From contig JBHJGY010000073.1 of assembly GCA_050331335.1 (NCBI GenBank), positions 1 through 64,000 of the forward strand: a DNA stretch of 64,000 bases, given 5' to 3'. A model generated the notes under the pieces. It saw nothing but the letters and a program-made list of their open reading frames with translations. It was not told where the DNA came from and made no database searches. The stretch's first letter is position 1. Every line of letters begins with the position of its first letter. Shown here piece after piece: positions 44,003 to 52,761 of the stretch. The DNA comes from Thermohalobaculum sp050331335 (lineage in GTDB: Bacteria > Pseudomonadota > Alphaproteobacteria > Rhodobacterales > Rhodobacteraceae). The position numbers were made by a program, and so were the translations under genes.

Positions 44003-45645
44003 ATCGGTCCCGCCCGCGCATCCTCTAAGATCAGGTCCGCCGCCTTCTCCGCCACCATGATCACCGGGGCGTTGATGTTGCCGGAGGTGACATTTGGGAA
44101 CACCGAGGCATCGACCACCCGCAATCCCTCCAAGCCATGGGCGCGCAGACGCGGGTCGACCACCGACTGGCTGGGGTCTGTGCCCATGCGCGCGGTGCCG
44201 CAGGGGTGAAAGACGGTCCAGGCAGTGTCGCGGATGAAGCCGTCGACCTGGGCATCGGTCTCGGTCGCGGTCCCGGGCGATATCTCCGCCTCGATGACGG
44301 CCTTAAGCGCCGGCGCCGCGGCCAACCGGCGGGCCAAGCGGCTGCCCCGGCGCATCAAGTCGCGATCCTCCTGGGTATCGAGATAGTTCGGCTGGATGCG
44401 CGGCGGCGCGAGCGGGTCGGGAGATCTGATGGCAAGCTCGCCGCGCGAGGTCGGTCGGCACGGGGAGAAGCCGATCATAAATCCGGGGAACGGGTCCGGC
44501 CGCAACAGCCGCCGTCTTCGGCTCGTCGGGGGCGAGCGGGTGTAACTCAGCGGCGAGAAATAAAGCTGGATGTCCGGCGCCTCTGCCTCCGGCGCGCTGC
44601 GCACAAAGCCCCCCGCCTGGTTCACGCTGAGGCTGAGCGGCCCCCGCCGAGTGTGCAGATAGGTGAGCCCGGCGCGGACGCAGCCCGACCAACGGCCGAA
44701 CACCTGGTTGAGCGTGGGAACACGCGCGCGGAAGACGTGGTCGGCGCCGAGATGATCCTGCAAATGCCGGCCGATATTCGGGTTCTCGGCGCGTACCGGG
44801 ATCTCCATCTCCTGCAACAACGCCCCTGGCCCCACCCCCGACAGCTGCAACAGCTGCGGTGTGTTGATCGCACCGGCCGACAGGATAACCGCACAGCGGG
44901 CACGCACGATGCGCGGCCGACCGTTGTGGAGGTACCGCAGACCCACCGCGCGGCGTCCCTCGAAGAGGATCTCCGTCGCCAGCGCCCGGGTCCGCAGCTC
45001 GAGATTCCGCCGCCCTAAAGCCGGGCGAAGATAGCAGCGCGCTGTGGAGGCCCGGAGGCCGCCACGCGTTGTGATCTGGTAGTAGCCGGCCCCCTCCGGC
45101 GCGGCCCCGTTGTAGTCGTCCGTCCGACCGATCTGGATCTCCTCGGCCGCGGTGAGATAGGTCCGGCACAGCGGGTGGACGTCCTCGCTGATATCGGTGA
45201 CCGCGAGGGGTCCGTCGGCGCCGCGCTCCGGGCTCGCCGGGCCGGTCCAGCCCTCCAACCGGCGATAGATCGGGGCGACGTCGTCCCAGCCCCAGCCGGG
45301 CGCATGTTGCGCCCAATCCTCGAAATCAGACGGATGCCCGCGGGCATAAACCATCGCATTGATCGAGGAGGAGCCGCCGAGGATCTTCCCACGCGGCCAA
45401 TAGCTGGTGCGCCCCCCGAGACCCGGAACCGGCTCGGTGACATAGCGCCAGTTGACCCGCGGATCGGTGTAGGTCTGGCCGTAGCCGATCGGCAGCTGGA
45501 CCCAAAACTTCCGGTCGCTGCCGCCCGCCTCGAGGAGGAGAACGCTGTAACGGCCGCAAGCTGTCTGGCGGTTGGCCAGCGTTGCCCCGGCCGAGCCCGC
45601 CCCCACGATTACGAAGTCGAAGCTCTCCGCCGGCCCATCGCCCAT
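43999..45645 (-). CDS. GMC-family FAD-dependent oxidoreductase (choline dehydrogenase-like)
   Basis: A 548-residue flavoprotein. The N-terminal dinucleotide fold is FVIVGAGSAGATLANR, followed by VLLLEAGGSDR, the GMC signature YWPRGKILGGSSSINAMVY, a second signature GAINTPQLLQLSGVGP, and the C-terminal active-site region WTVFHPCGTARMG with its catalytic histidine, then NVTSGNINAPVIMVAEKAAD. It oxidises a primary or secondary alcohol. ATG 45645 was chosen over the longer frame because it sits just before the flavin-binding motif. It is upstream of and coupled to the enolase-superfamily gene, and divergent from hcp over 266 bp. Confidence 0.92.
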   Translation of the reverse strand: MGDGPAESFDFVIVGAGSAGATLANRQTACGRYSVLLLEAGGSDRKFWVQLPIGYGQTYTDPRVNWRYVTEPVPGLGGRTSYWPRGKILGGSSSINAMVYARGHPSDFEDWAQHAPGWGWDDVAPIYRRLEGWTGPASPERGADGPLAVTDISEDVHPLCRTYLTAAEEIQIGRTDDYNGAAPEGAGYYQITTRGGLRASTARCYLRPALGRRNLELRTRALATEILFEGRRAVGLRYLHNGRPRIVRARCAVILSAGAINTPQLLQLSGVGPGALLQEMEIPVRAENPNIGRHLQDHLGADHVFRARVPTLNQVFGRWSGCVRAGLTYLHTRRGPLSLSVNQAGGFVRSAPEAEAPDIQLYFSPLSYTRSPPTSRRRRLLRPDPFPGFMIGFSPCRPTSRGELAIRSPDPLAPPRIQPNYLDTQEDRDLMRRGSRLARRLAAAPALKAVIEAEISPGTATETDAQVDGFIRDTAWTVFHPCGTARMGTDPSQSVVDPRLRAHGLEGLRVVDASVFPNVTSGNINAPVIMVAEKAADLILEDARAGPI

Positions 45646-45911
45646 CAGCTCACCGCTCCCTGTCGACCGGGCCTGTACGCGCGGTCTGACGCTCTTTAGC
45701 CCGCAGTCCCGCAAAAACACAAAGCGCCAATCGCAGGAGTTCACCGGGGCAGCGCCAGGTTCACCCCCAACAGCCGCGACCGGTCGACGCGGGCGGCGGG
45801 CACCGCTGCAACCCGCGTGGAATTTCACCTTGGCGGGAGGGCTGCGCGCGGTAGAGTGGGGATAGCCGGGGCAGGGTTCGGAAAGCTGCCCGCAGAACAG
45901 GACTAAGCGCC

Positions 45912-46409
45912 ATGGCCGAGGCGGACGCCCATAACGCGTATCTCTACTTCCTACCCAAGGGTAAGATCAAAGGCGAGACAACAGACGAAGACATGGCCGC
46001 GTTTGACGCGTTTGACGTGTTGTCATTCGATATGAGCGGCGAGAACCGCCAAAACATCGGCAGCGAACAGGGCGGCGGCAAAGTAAAATTCGAAAATTTT
46101 AAAGTGAAAAAGCGAACCGACAGCGCGACCTGCAACATCTTCAAAGAGATGTGCGCGGATACCAAGTTCACTGACGCAATCCTGGTGATAAGGCGCGACA
46201 ATCGCAAATTTATGGAGCTCACCTTCAAGCAAGTTAGCATCGCTGAATTTAGCATTGCGCAAGAAGGCGATGAAGAGTCGATAGATGAACTCACGCTCGA
46301 CTACGGCGCGGTCAAGATCCAATACTACATGCTGGTGGGCAACCAGGCGAAGCTGACCTCGGAGGCCTATTGGAGCCGCGTGAAACAGGCGGCCACCCTC
46401 GCGGTTTGA
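45912..46409 (+). CDS. hcp: Hcp-family type VI secretion tube protein (orphan)
   Basis: A 165-residue protein of the Hcp fold: the N-terminal strand AYLYFLPKGKIKGETTDED, the middle GGGKVKFENFKVKKRTDSATCNIFKEM, and the C-terminal strand pattern KFMELTFKQVSIAEFSI ... ELTLDYGAVKIQYYM. Hcp hexamers stack into the type VI secretion tube and can carry effectors. The gene is visibly AT-richer than its surroundings, notably around 46080-46110, suggesting transfer. No VgrG, sheath, baseplate or ClpV gene is in the window. A sulfotransferase gene follows 44 bp downstream on the same strand. Confidence 0.8.
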   Translation: MAEADAHNAYLYFLPKGKIKGETTDEDMAAFDAFDVLSFDMSGENRQNIGSEQGGGKVKFENFKVKKRTDSATCNIFKEMCADTKFTDAILVIRRDNRKFMELTFKQVSIAEFSIAQEGDEESIDELTLDYGAVKIQYYMLVGNQAKLTSEAYWSRVKQAATLAV

Positions 46410-46453
46410 GCCCGACCGACCCCCACCGCGGCACACCGCAAGGATCCGCCCTT

Positions 46454-47356
46454 ATGTCCGAGACAGCGCCACCCGGGCGCCGAAGGTTCCATTTCATTTC
46501 GGGCTTACCGCGCTCGGGATCGACGCTCACGGCCGCGATCTTGCGGCAAAACCCGCGCTTTCATGCGGGCATGTCGAGCCCGGTCGCAGGGCTCTTCGAA
46601 GGGGTGATTGCCCAGGTCTCTGCCGGTACCGAAATGGCCAGCATGGTGGACGAGGCCGCGCGCGCCCGCCTGCTGCAGGGGCTCTTCGAGAGCTATTATG
46701 CCGACCGCGCAGAGCCCGTGATCTTCGACACCAACCGGGTCTGGACCGCACGGCTGCCCGGCCTGATGCAACTCTTCCCCGAGGCACGGGTGATCTGTTG
46801 CGTGCGAAATGTCGCTTGGGTGATGGACAGCTTGGAACGTCAGTTCAGGTCCAACGCCTTCGAGCACACCCGCTTGTTCGGCACCGCGGCAGAGCGCTCG
46901 ACCGTCTACACCCGCTTGGAGGCGCTGGCCGGGGCGAATCGCCTGGTCGGCTACGGCTGGCATGCCCTTAAGGAAGCCTGCTATGGCGAGCATGCGGACC
47001 GGCTTGTCATCGTCGACTACGATCTGTTGACCCGGCGCCCCGCGGAGGTTTTCGCGCTGATCTATCAGTTTCTGGAGGAAGAGCCGTTCGCGCATGATTT
47101 CAACGCGGTGGAGTATGACGCCCCTGATTTCGACGCTCAGCTGGGGCTGAAGGGGCTGCACAAGGTGCACCGCAAGGTCGAGCCCAAGCCGCGCCGGACG
47201 ATTCTGCCCCCCGATCTCTTCCGCAAATACGCCAATCTCGCCTTCTGGAACGACCTTTCCGACAGCCGAGCCTTCCGCATCGTGGCGCAACTACCGGCAG
47301 ACGCCGAGCCCTCGGAGAGCCTGCCAGAGCCAACCGCCCCCATCGGGGGCGGATAA
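46454..47356 (+). CDS. Sulfotransferase family protein
   Basis: A 300-residue protein from ATG 46454. The PAPS-binding loop FISGLPRSGSTLTAAILRQN is near the start, and the 3'-phosphate region VICCVRNVAWVMDSLERQFR near residue 125. This combination marks PAPS-dependent sulfotransferases. Known bacterial relatives sulfate glycans, lipids or small metabolites; this substrate is unknown. It is soluble with no signal peptide. It follows hcp closely and may be cotranscribed. A role in sulfating the nearby capsule is possible but only by proximity, about 5 kb away. Confidence 0.82.
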   Translation: MSETAPPGRRRFHFISGLPRSGSTLTAAILRQNPRFHAGMSSPVAGLFEGVIAQVSAGTEMASMVDEAARARLLQGLFESYYADRAEPVIFDTNRVWTARLPGLMQLFPEARVICCVRNVAWVMDSLERQFRSNAFEHTRLFGTAAERSTVYTRLEALAGANRLVGYGWHALKEACYGEHADRLVIVDYDLLTRRPAEVFALIYQFLEEEPFAHDFNAVEYDAPDFDAQLGLKGLHKVHRKVEPKPRRTILPPDLFRKYANLAFWNDLSDSRAFRIVAQLPADAEPSESLPEPTAPIGGG

Positions 47357-47412
47357 ACAACGCGCGGGGCGCGCGGGACCCGGGTGATCTGCCGAAGCGG
47401 CCTAGCTGCCCC

Positions 47413-47928
47413 TCAGCGATAGGGCTCGATCCGCGTCGCCTCGATCCGATAGCCGATCTCCGCCAACCCGGTCGATTTGGCAATCGCGTTGAATTCGCCG
47501 GTGACGACAATCGGGTCAAAATACCCCGTGACCTCATAGGGCTCTGCGGTGGTGACATAGATGATCTGGTTGGGCGGCGGTGGCGGCACATGGATGCAAG
47601 CGCCGACATAGGGTACCAACAGCAGGGTCGTGACGCCGGTCTCGGCAAAGTCGAGCGGCACCATGAAGCCCGGGATCGTCACGTCCTTTCCATCGAAGTC
47701 ATGGGTGATCGCGGCGTCGAGCTCCTGGATAAAGCCAGTGTCGAGTTCGCCATGCCCAACGATCCCGAGCACTTTGGCGCGCAGGGTGTCGTAGTGGGTG
47801 CCGTCGGTCTCACCCGGCACGAGATCACGCCATTCGAGGACCACGGGGTCGGCGGCGGCACGGGCGCGTTGCGCGAACGGTAGCGCCAGCGCGCCCAAGA
47901 GGAGATGACGGCGCACCAGTACGGGCAT
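47413..47928 (-). CDS. DUF3299 periplasmic protein of the Zrg-type cluster
   Basis: A 171-residue exported protein. The signal peptide has twin arginines (VRRHLLLGALALPFAQRARA). The mature part shows the DUF3299 pattern VTIPGFMVPLDF, LLLVPYVGACIHVPPPPPNQ and GYFDPIVVTGEF. Members commonly accompany MacB-type ABC transporters and DUF2796 zinc-binding proteins, as here. It is the last gene of a leftward set (zrgA-like, ATPase, permease, this gene), 65 bp after the permease. A metal-binding or chaperone role in the periplasm is inferred from context. Confidence 0.75.
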   Translation of the reverse strand: MPVLVRRHLLLGALALPFAQRARAAADPVVLEWRDLVPGETDGTHYDTLRAKVLGIVGHGELDTGFIQELDAAITHDFDGKDVTIPGFMVPLDFAETGVTTLLLVPYVGACIHVPPPPPNQIIYVTTAEPYEVTGYFDPIVVTGEFNAIAKSTGLAEIGYRIEATRIEPYR

Positions 47929-47993
47929 TTGATGGTCCCCTTTCTCAGTCCAGTCTCTGCATCGGGTCCGCGGCGGGCGCAGACGATGGCGGA

Positions 47994-49244
47994 TCACCGC
48001 GTCACTGTCATCCCGTCGGCGAGCGACATACGGTAGGCCCTGATCGCCGGGAAAACGCTGACCAAGGTACCGGCGGCGACGATGGCGCCCAGGATCCACA
48101 GCTCTCGCGACGTCGGCGGCGTTATCGGCAGATATAGACCGTAGGCGGTATCCACGAAAGGCTGCAACACGGCGATCGCCACATAGAGCAGCGCAAGCCC
48201 CAACGCCGCGGCCGCGAGGCTCAAGACCGCCGCCTCGACCATCAGGAGCGCCAGGATGGTCCGCGGCCGGGCCCCGACGGCCCGGAGGATGGCCATCTCC
48301 CGCCGGCGTTCGTTGAGCGAGGCGAGGATCATCGTCGCCATGCCGAGCAGTGCGGTGACCACGACCATGCCCCCTACCCCGGCCAGCGCCGTCTCAGCCA
48401 CACCGACGATCTCCCAGAGCTCTTGCAGCGCCACCCCGGGGAGCACGGCGAGGAGCGGCTCCTCCGGGTATTGGTTGATCGAGCGCTGCAACGCAAAAAC
48501 CTGTAGGCGCGACTTCACCCCGATCAGCGCGGCCGTCACCGCCTTGGGCTCCAGCTGCATCTGGAGCACCTCCTCGGCGGAGATGGTCTCGCGGGACCGC
48601 CCGCCGCCCTCCCAATCGATATGGATCGCCTCGATCGCCTCCAGCGAAACGAAAACGGTGCGGTCCACGGGGGTTCCGGTCTTCTCCAGGATCCCGACGA
48701 CGGTGAAGGGCTTGTCGTCATGCTCGACGAAGGAGGCCACGCCATGGGCAACGACGATCTCTTGGCCGGTCTCGTAGCCGAGCGCCCGCGCGACATCCGC
48801 GCCGACCACCGCGTCGAAGAGCGCGTCGAAGGCCCGGCCGTCGGCGAAAGCAAGGTCGCGCCCACCGCGATACTTGTAGTGCTCAAAAAAATCGGCGCGG
48901 GTGCCCATCACGCGGAAACCCCGGTGACTGTCGCCCAGCGAGATGGGCACGATCCAATCGATCTCCGGGCGCGCCGCGATGTCTTGATAGCTCTCCCAGG
49001 TGACGTTGTTCGTTGCGTTGCCAATGCGGAACACGGAGTAGAGCAACAGTTGCACCGAGCCGGATCTGGCCCCCATCACGAGGTCGACGCCAGCGACCGA
49101 GCCCGCGAAACTGGCCTTGGCACCGGTACGAACCTTTTCAACGCCGAGAAACAGGGCCACTGAGAGCGCCGTCGCCAGAATGGTGAGGCCCGCCGTGATC
49201 CAGCGTTCTGCCAGGGAGGCCAGCGCGAGGCGGAGCAAGATCAT
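47994..49244 (-). CDS. ABC transporter permease (MacB/FtsX type)
   Basis: A 416-residue membrane protein with an N-terminal transmembrane helix (about 12-33), a large periplasmic domain (about 40-280), and three C-terminal helices including VGGMVVVTALLGMATMILA and RAVGARPRTILALLMVEAAVL. This is the FtsX/MacB (MPD) fold. Such permeases act mechanically on periplasmic partners rather than import through a channel. It overlaps the ATPase stop by 4 bp (ATGA). With the zinc-binding protein upstream, it is probably the membrane part of a Zrg-like zinc system. Confidence 0.88.
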   Translation of the reverse strand: MILLRLALASLAERWITAGLTILATALSVALFLGVEKVRTGAKASFAGSVAGVDLVMGARSGSVQLLLYSVFRIGNATNNVTWESYQDIAARPEIDWIVPISLGDSHRGFRVMGTRADFFEHYKYRGGRDLAFADGRAFDALFDAVVGADVARALGYETGQEIVVAHGVASFVEHDDKPFTVVGILEKTGTPVDRTVFVSLEAIEAIHIDWEGGGRSRETISAEEVLQMQLEPKAVTAALIGVKSRLQVFALQRSINQYPEEPLLAVLPGVALQELWEIVGVAETALAGVGGMVVVTALLGMATMILASLNERRREMAILRAVGARPRTILALLMVEAAVLSLAAAALGLALLYVAIAVLQPFVDTAYGLYLPITPPTSRELWILGAIVAAGTLVSVFPAIRAYRMSLADGMTVTR

Positions 49245-49951
49245 CCGGCCGCCTCCTGGGACACCTTCGGCGCACCGCCGACGAGGATATCGCCGAGCCG
49301 CACCACCCGGTCGAAACGGGGGCTCAAGCGGCTGTCATGGCTCACCATGAGCAGCGAGCCCTCCCGCGCGGCGAGTTGTGCGAACAACAGCTGCAGGAAG
49401 GCGTCTTGGCTGTCCGTGTCGAGGGCTGAGGTCGGCTCGTCGGCGACAATAATCTCAGGCGCCCCGATCAGCGCACGGGCGGCAGCGACCCGCTGCTGCT
49501 GCCCGACCGAGAGCTGTGCCGCCCGGCGTGCCTCGATCGCCGCTTCAGAGAGACCGAGCGCCGCCATGATCCTTCGCGCTTCCGCCGCAGCCCCGGCACC
49601 CAGTCTCGCCCGGCGCCTGGGGGCGAAGTTGAGCGGCAGCAGCACATTGTCGACCGCGCTGGCATAGGCGAGCAGGTTAAACATCTGGAAGATAACGCCG
49701 ATATGCTCCGCGCGGAAGCGGTCCCGCGCGGGCCCCGTCAGCGCCCCCAGATCCTGCCCGAGAAGCGACAACCGTCCGCTGTCGGGGGTCGCAATGCCGC
49801 AAATCAAGGCGAGAAGCGTAGACTTTCCCGACCCGCTGGGGCCGACCAACAGAACCCGCTCGCCCCGCTCGATCTCAAATGATTGGAGCGACAGGCCGAA
49901 CCCGCCGCCCCAGGAGAATCTCAGCGCGTCGATCTCGAGGACCGCCGGCAC
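49241..49951 (-). CDS. ABC transporter ATPase (LolD/MacB type)
   Basis: A 236-residue ATPase. Walker A is GPSGSGKSTLL near residue 37, Q-loop VIFQMFNLLAYASAVDNVLL, signature LSVGQQQRVAAARAL (SVGQ in place of SGGQ), Walker B IIVADEPTSALD and switch His in LMVSHDSRL. It matches the LolD/MacB subgroup, which pairs with FtsX-like permeases, as here. Translationally coupled to the permease. It lies 7 bp after the zinc-binding protein gene. Confidence 0.92.
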   Translation of the reverse strand: MPAVLEIDALRFSWGGGFGLSLQSFEIERGERVLLVGPSGSGKSTLLALICGIATPDSGRLSLLGQDLGALTGPARDRFRAEHIGVIFQMFNLLAYASAVDNVLLPLNFAPRRRARLGAGAAAEARRIMAALGLSEAAIEARRAAQLSVGQQQRVAAARALIGAPEIIVADEPTSALDTDSQDAFLQLLFAQLAAREGSLLMVSHDSRLSPRFDRVVRLGDILVGGAPKVSQEAAG

Positions 49952-49958
49952 GCCTGCC

Positions 49959-50558
49959 TCAAATGAGGTCGGCGAGCGAGACCACGGGCGCGTCCCGGGT
50001 CGCCTCGAGGCCGGTGCTGCCCTTGGCCGTGATCAGCTGGATCTCAAGCTCTTCGGCATTCGGGAAGGTTTCGAAATACGCAAAAGTGATCTCGGAGATT
50101 GCCGAAGGATCGGCGCAAGTGAGTTGGTACTCGGTCTTGAACTCGGTGTGGCTCTCCTCGCCATGCGCGTCGTGGCCATGATCGTCGTGGCCGTGCGCGT
50201 CCTCGCCATGTTCGTCGTGGCCGTGCGCGTCGACCTCGGAGATCAACGCCACCTGGACCTGCGCCACCTCGCAGCCAGCGGCCGCGGGCAGGACGAACAG
50301 CTCAAGCGGCTTGCCCAGCTTGGCCTTGCCATCCTCGATCGCCGCCTTGTCCGCGTCCGACGTCGCCTCATGCTCGAAGCCGACGATGTCGAACCCAGGG
50401 ACGACGAGCGCCATCGCAACCGTGTTGCCTTCAACGGCGATATCGAGCGACCCGGAGCCATGGACATGGGCGCCGAGCTCGCGGGTTTCCGCAGCACCGG
50501 CGGCGCCAGAAAGGGCGAGAACGGCGGCGGCGATCGGGGCGAACAAATCACGGGTCAT
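49959..50558 (-). CDS. zrgA: Periplasmic zinc-binding protein, ZrgA-like (DUF2796)
   Basis: A 199-residue exported protein. The signal peptide ends near AAGAAET. The conserved start ELGAHVHGSGSLDIAVEG and the FEH motif in GFEHEATSDADKAAIEDG identify DUF2796. A histidine/aspartate-rich stretch (about 108-135, repeats of HGHDEHGED type) is a clear zinc-binding segment. In Vibrio the ZrgA protein belongs to a zinc-regulated ABC uptake system. GGAGGAG lies before ATG 50558. It is first in the leftward operon; the 169-bp gap upstream holds its promoter, but I see no convincing Zur-box palindrome. Confidence 0.85.
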   Translation of the reverse strand: MTRDLFAPIAAAVLALSGAAGAAETRELGAHVHGSGSLDIAVEGNTVAMALVVPGFDIVGFEHEATSDADKAAIEDGKAKLGKPLELFVLPAAAGCEVAQVQVALISEVDAHGHDEHGEDAHGHDDHGHDAHGEESHTEFKTEYQLTCADPSAISEITFAYFETFPNAEELEIQLITAKGSTGLEATRDAPVVSLADLI

Positions 50559-50727
50559 AGGGGATATCTCCTCCGGTGGATTGCTCAGTCGCGGATAGCC
50601 GCGGCGCCTTGCTCTTACAAGATAAAGTTCAATGACAGGGAGCTAGCCAGCAACAAACTTTCAATAAGCGGTCCGACAGTGGGATCAGCCAGACTCACAA
50701 GGGCGGGGCGCTCAGACGGGATAAAGA

Positions 50728-52578
50728 TCAGCCGGTGTACAGGACGGTCTCTCGGCCCTCATGGCGCACGGCCGTGATGCGCAGCCGGTCGATCCCCTCG
50801 CGGCGGAACAAAAGCCGAGCGATCGGGTTGATGAAATGCGTCTCGATCCGGTTGCCGATGCCGCGGCCCCCATCCCCGAGCTCAGAGGTGCACATCTCCA
50901 AAAGCTCGGCCTCCGCATCTTTGGTCAGCTCGACCACCACCGAATGCTCTTCCGTCACCGCCTTGAGCACCCGCTTTAGGATCCCGCGAAAGATGATCTC
51001 TGCGGATTTGGGGTGGATGAATTCGAAGGCGACGATGTTCTGCCCCATGCGGTTCATCAACTCCGGGCGCCGCAGCTCGTAGCGGAAGTGGTTACCCACC
51101 GCCTGTGTGAGCTTTTCCTCCAAAACCTCGTGGGCGTCGGAGGGTAAGATGTTCTGGCCCATATTCGTCGAGCGATCGCCGCCGACGATGCCGACATTCG
51201 AGGTGAAGATGATCAGCGACTCGGAGAAATAGCCGGTCTCGCCGCGGGTGTCGGTGAGCCGACCGTCGTCGAGGATCTGCAAGAACGCGTCCAGAATCCG
51301 GGGATGGCCCTTTTCAACCTCGTCGAACAGGAAGACCGAGAACGGCCGCGCGCGCACCTTGTTGACAAGCTCGCCGCCCTCCTCGTGGCCGGGAGCGCCA
51401 GCCGGTGCGCCGATGAGCCGACCGATCGATTCCTCGTTGACGAATTCCGACATGTCGTACCGCTGCATGGCCGCCTCGTCACCGAACAGCACCTCGGTGA
51501 GGGCCTTTGCGAGCTCGGTCTTGCCAACGCCGGTGGGGCCGACGAAGAACAGGACGCCACGGGGCCGGTTGCCGCGCGAGGAGGTCTGGGCGCCCGACAA
51601 CCCCATGATCGAGCGTACCAGAATGTCGTATGTTTTCTCGACCGCGCGCTTCTGCCCCAAGACCCGCCCCGAGAGCAGCTTTTCCGCCGCCCGCACCCGC
51701 TCGCGCATCACGGCCGAGGTCCAAGGGTTGCGGGTCGTGCCGATCCGGTAGCTGCGCAGCGCGTCGATGAGACGTTCGGGGCCGAAGCGCGCGCTCTTGG
51801 CGAGATCGACCACGCCCTTCATCTCGCTGAGCGGCATACCTTCGCATTTAATCGCGAATTGCGACACATGGCTCTTCCGGTCTGCTTCCGAGAGCGTTTG
51901 CGGCTGGGGAAGCTCGTCGACGATTTGGGCAGCGAAAGCGGTGCGGTCGGTGAGATCGGGCAGGCCGATCACGAGCTCGCGCACCGTGGCGTTCTGACCC
52001 GAGAACCATTCCGGCAGATCGCCTGGCCGCTGGAGCATCCAGAAAACCGGGTTTCGCCCGGGGCATTCCCAATCAATACCCTCCCGCGCGAGCTCGGGGC
52101 CCCGCGAGGCCAAGTCGACACTTACCAGCATACGGTCGAGCGCGGGGGCCGGGCGCTGCAGCAAGCCCGACGCATAGCGCAGCATCAGCGCGATCGGCAG
52201 CCGCTTCTCGCCCATCACCGCGCCCAGCAGCGCTGTCATGTCCTCCGGCGTCGCGGCGGTCTCGCCAAGCGGCAGGCCGCATTCCTCCAGAACACCGGAA
52301 AGCCGCGGGTCGCAATCCGGATGCAAAACGAGCCCGTTGGACGGGTCGTGAACGAGAAGCGCCACATAGCCCCGCCCCTCCAGCGCCCGCCAAACCGCCG
52401 CCTCGAAGGAGACAAAGCGCAGGCCGCGCTTGGTGACGACCGGGTAGAGATCGGCGGTGTTCCCGGTGATCAGGAAGTGGCCTCGGATCGACAGCCCGGT
52501 AGAGATCTCCTCGAACCAGGCGGGGGGGGTGTGCTCGACCCGCTTTTCCAGGGATGCCGCGCTCGACTGCTCGTTCAC
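50728..52578 (-). CDS. Clp/HSP100-type AAA+ ATPase with degenerate N-terminal half
   Basis: A 616-residue protein. The C-terminal half is a complete ClpB/ClpV D2-like motor: Walker A GPTGVGKTELAKA near residue 345, Walker B VFLFDEVEKGH near 410, sensor region LIIFTSNVG, and a C-terminal small domain (RRPELMNRMGQNIVAFEF; GDGGRGIGNRIETH). The N-terminal roughly 280 residues (LSIRGHFLITGNTADLYPV; GYVALLVHDPSNGLV) keep a AAA-like pattern but lack a Walker A. Proteins with this layout use one active motor for remodelling. It lies alone and leftward, between the zinc operon and phnC. No Clp protease peptidase gene is close. Confidence 0.82.
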   Translation of the reverse strand: MNEQSSAASLEKRVEHTPPAWFEEISTGLSIRGHFLITGNTADLYPVVTKRGLRFVSFEAAVWRALEGRGYVALLVHDPSNGLVLHPDCDPRLSGVLEECGLPLGETAATPEDMTALLGAVMGEKRLPIALMLRYASGLLQRPAPALDRMLVSVDLASRGPELAREGIDWECPGRNPVFWMLQRPGDLPEWFSGQNATVRELVIGLPDLTDRTAFAAQIVDELPQPQTLSEADRKSHVSQFAIKCEGMPLSEMKGVVDLAKSARFGPERLIDALRSYRIGTTRNPWTSAVMRERVRAAEKLLSGRVLGQKRAVEKTYDILVRSIMGLSGAQTSSRGNRPRGVLFFVGPTGVGKTELAKALTEVLFGDEAAMQRYDMSEFVNEESIGRLIGAPAGAPGHEEGGELVNKVRARPFSVFLFDEVEKGHPRILDAFLQILDDGRLTDTRGETGYFSESLIIFTSNVGIVGGDRSTNMGQNILPSDAHEVLEEKLTQAVGNHFRYELRRPELMNRMGQNIVAFEFIHPKSAEIIFRGILKRVLKAVTEEHSVVVELTKDAEAELLEMCTSELGDGGRGIGNRIETHFINPIARLLFRREGIDRLRITAVRHEGRETVLYTG

Positions 52579-52761
52579 CGCCTTTCGCCTCCGTTCAGAC
52601 CACCCACATTCGCACCGGACGCTAACAGATCGCAGGGCCAGCTACCATCCTTACGCACTGGGCGCAGCGCCACGGCCCAACGGTCGCGGATGTCGCACTT
52701 GTCACTAAACCGACGCACGGGTCTGTTACCTCGCAGTTGCGAAAGCGGAGGAGGCCGAATC

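Noticed and set aside
50559..50727. Zur-type palindrome expected before the zinc-binding protein gene
   Set aside because: I looked for a GTTATA-N-TATAAC-like inverted repeat and found none; regulation by zinc stays an assumption.
52690..52745. Possible Pho box upstream of phnC (TTGTCAC-TAAA-CCGACGC and a further CTGTTAC)
   Set aside because: The first half resembles CTGTCAT but the second half at the required 4-bp spacing matches poorly, and the later CTGTTAC is at the wrong distance.
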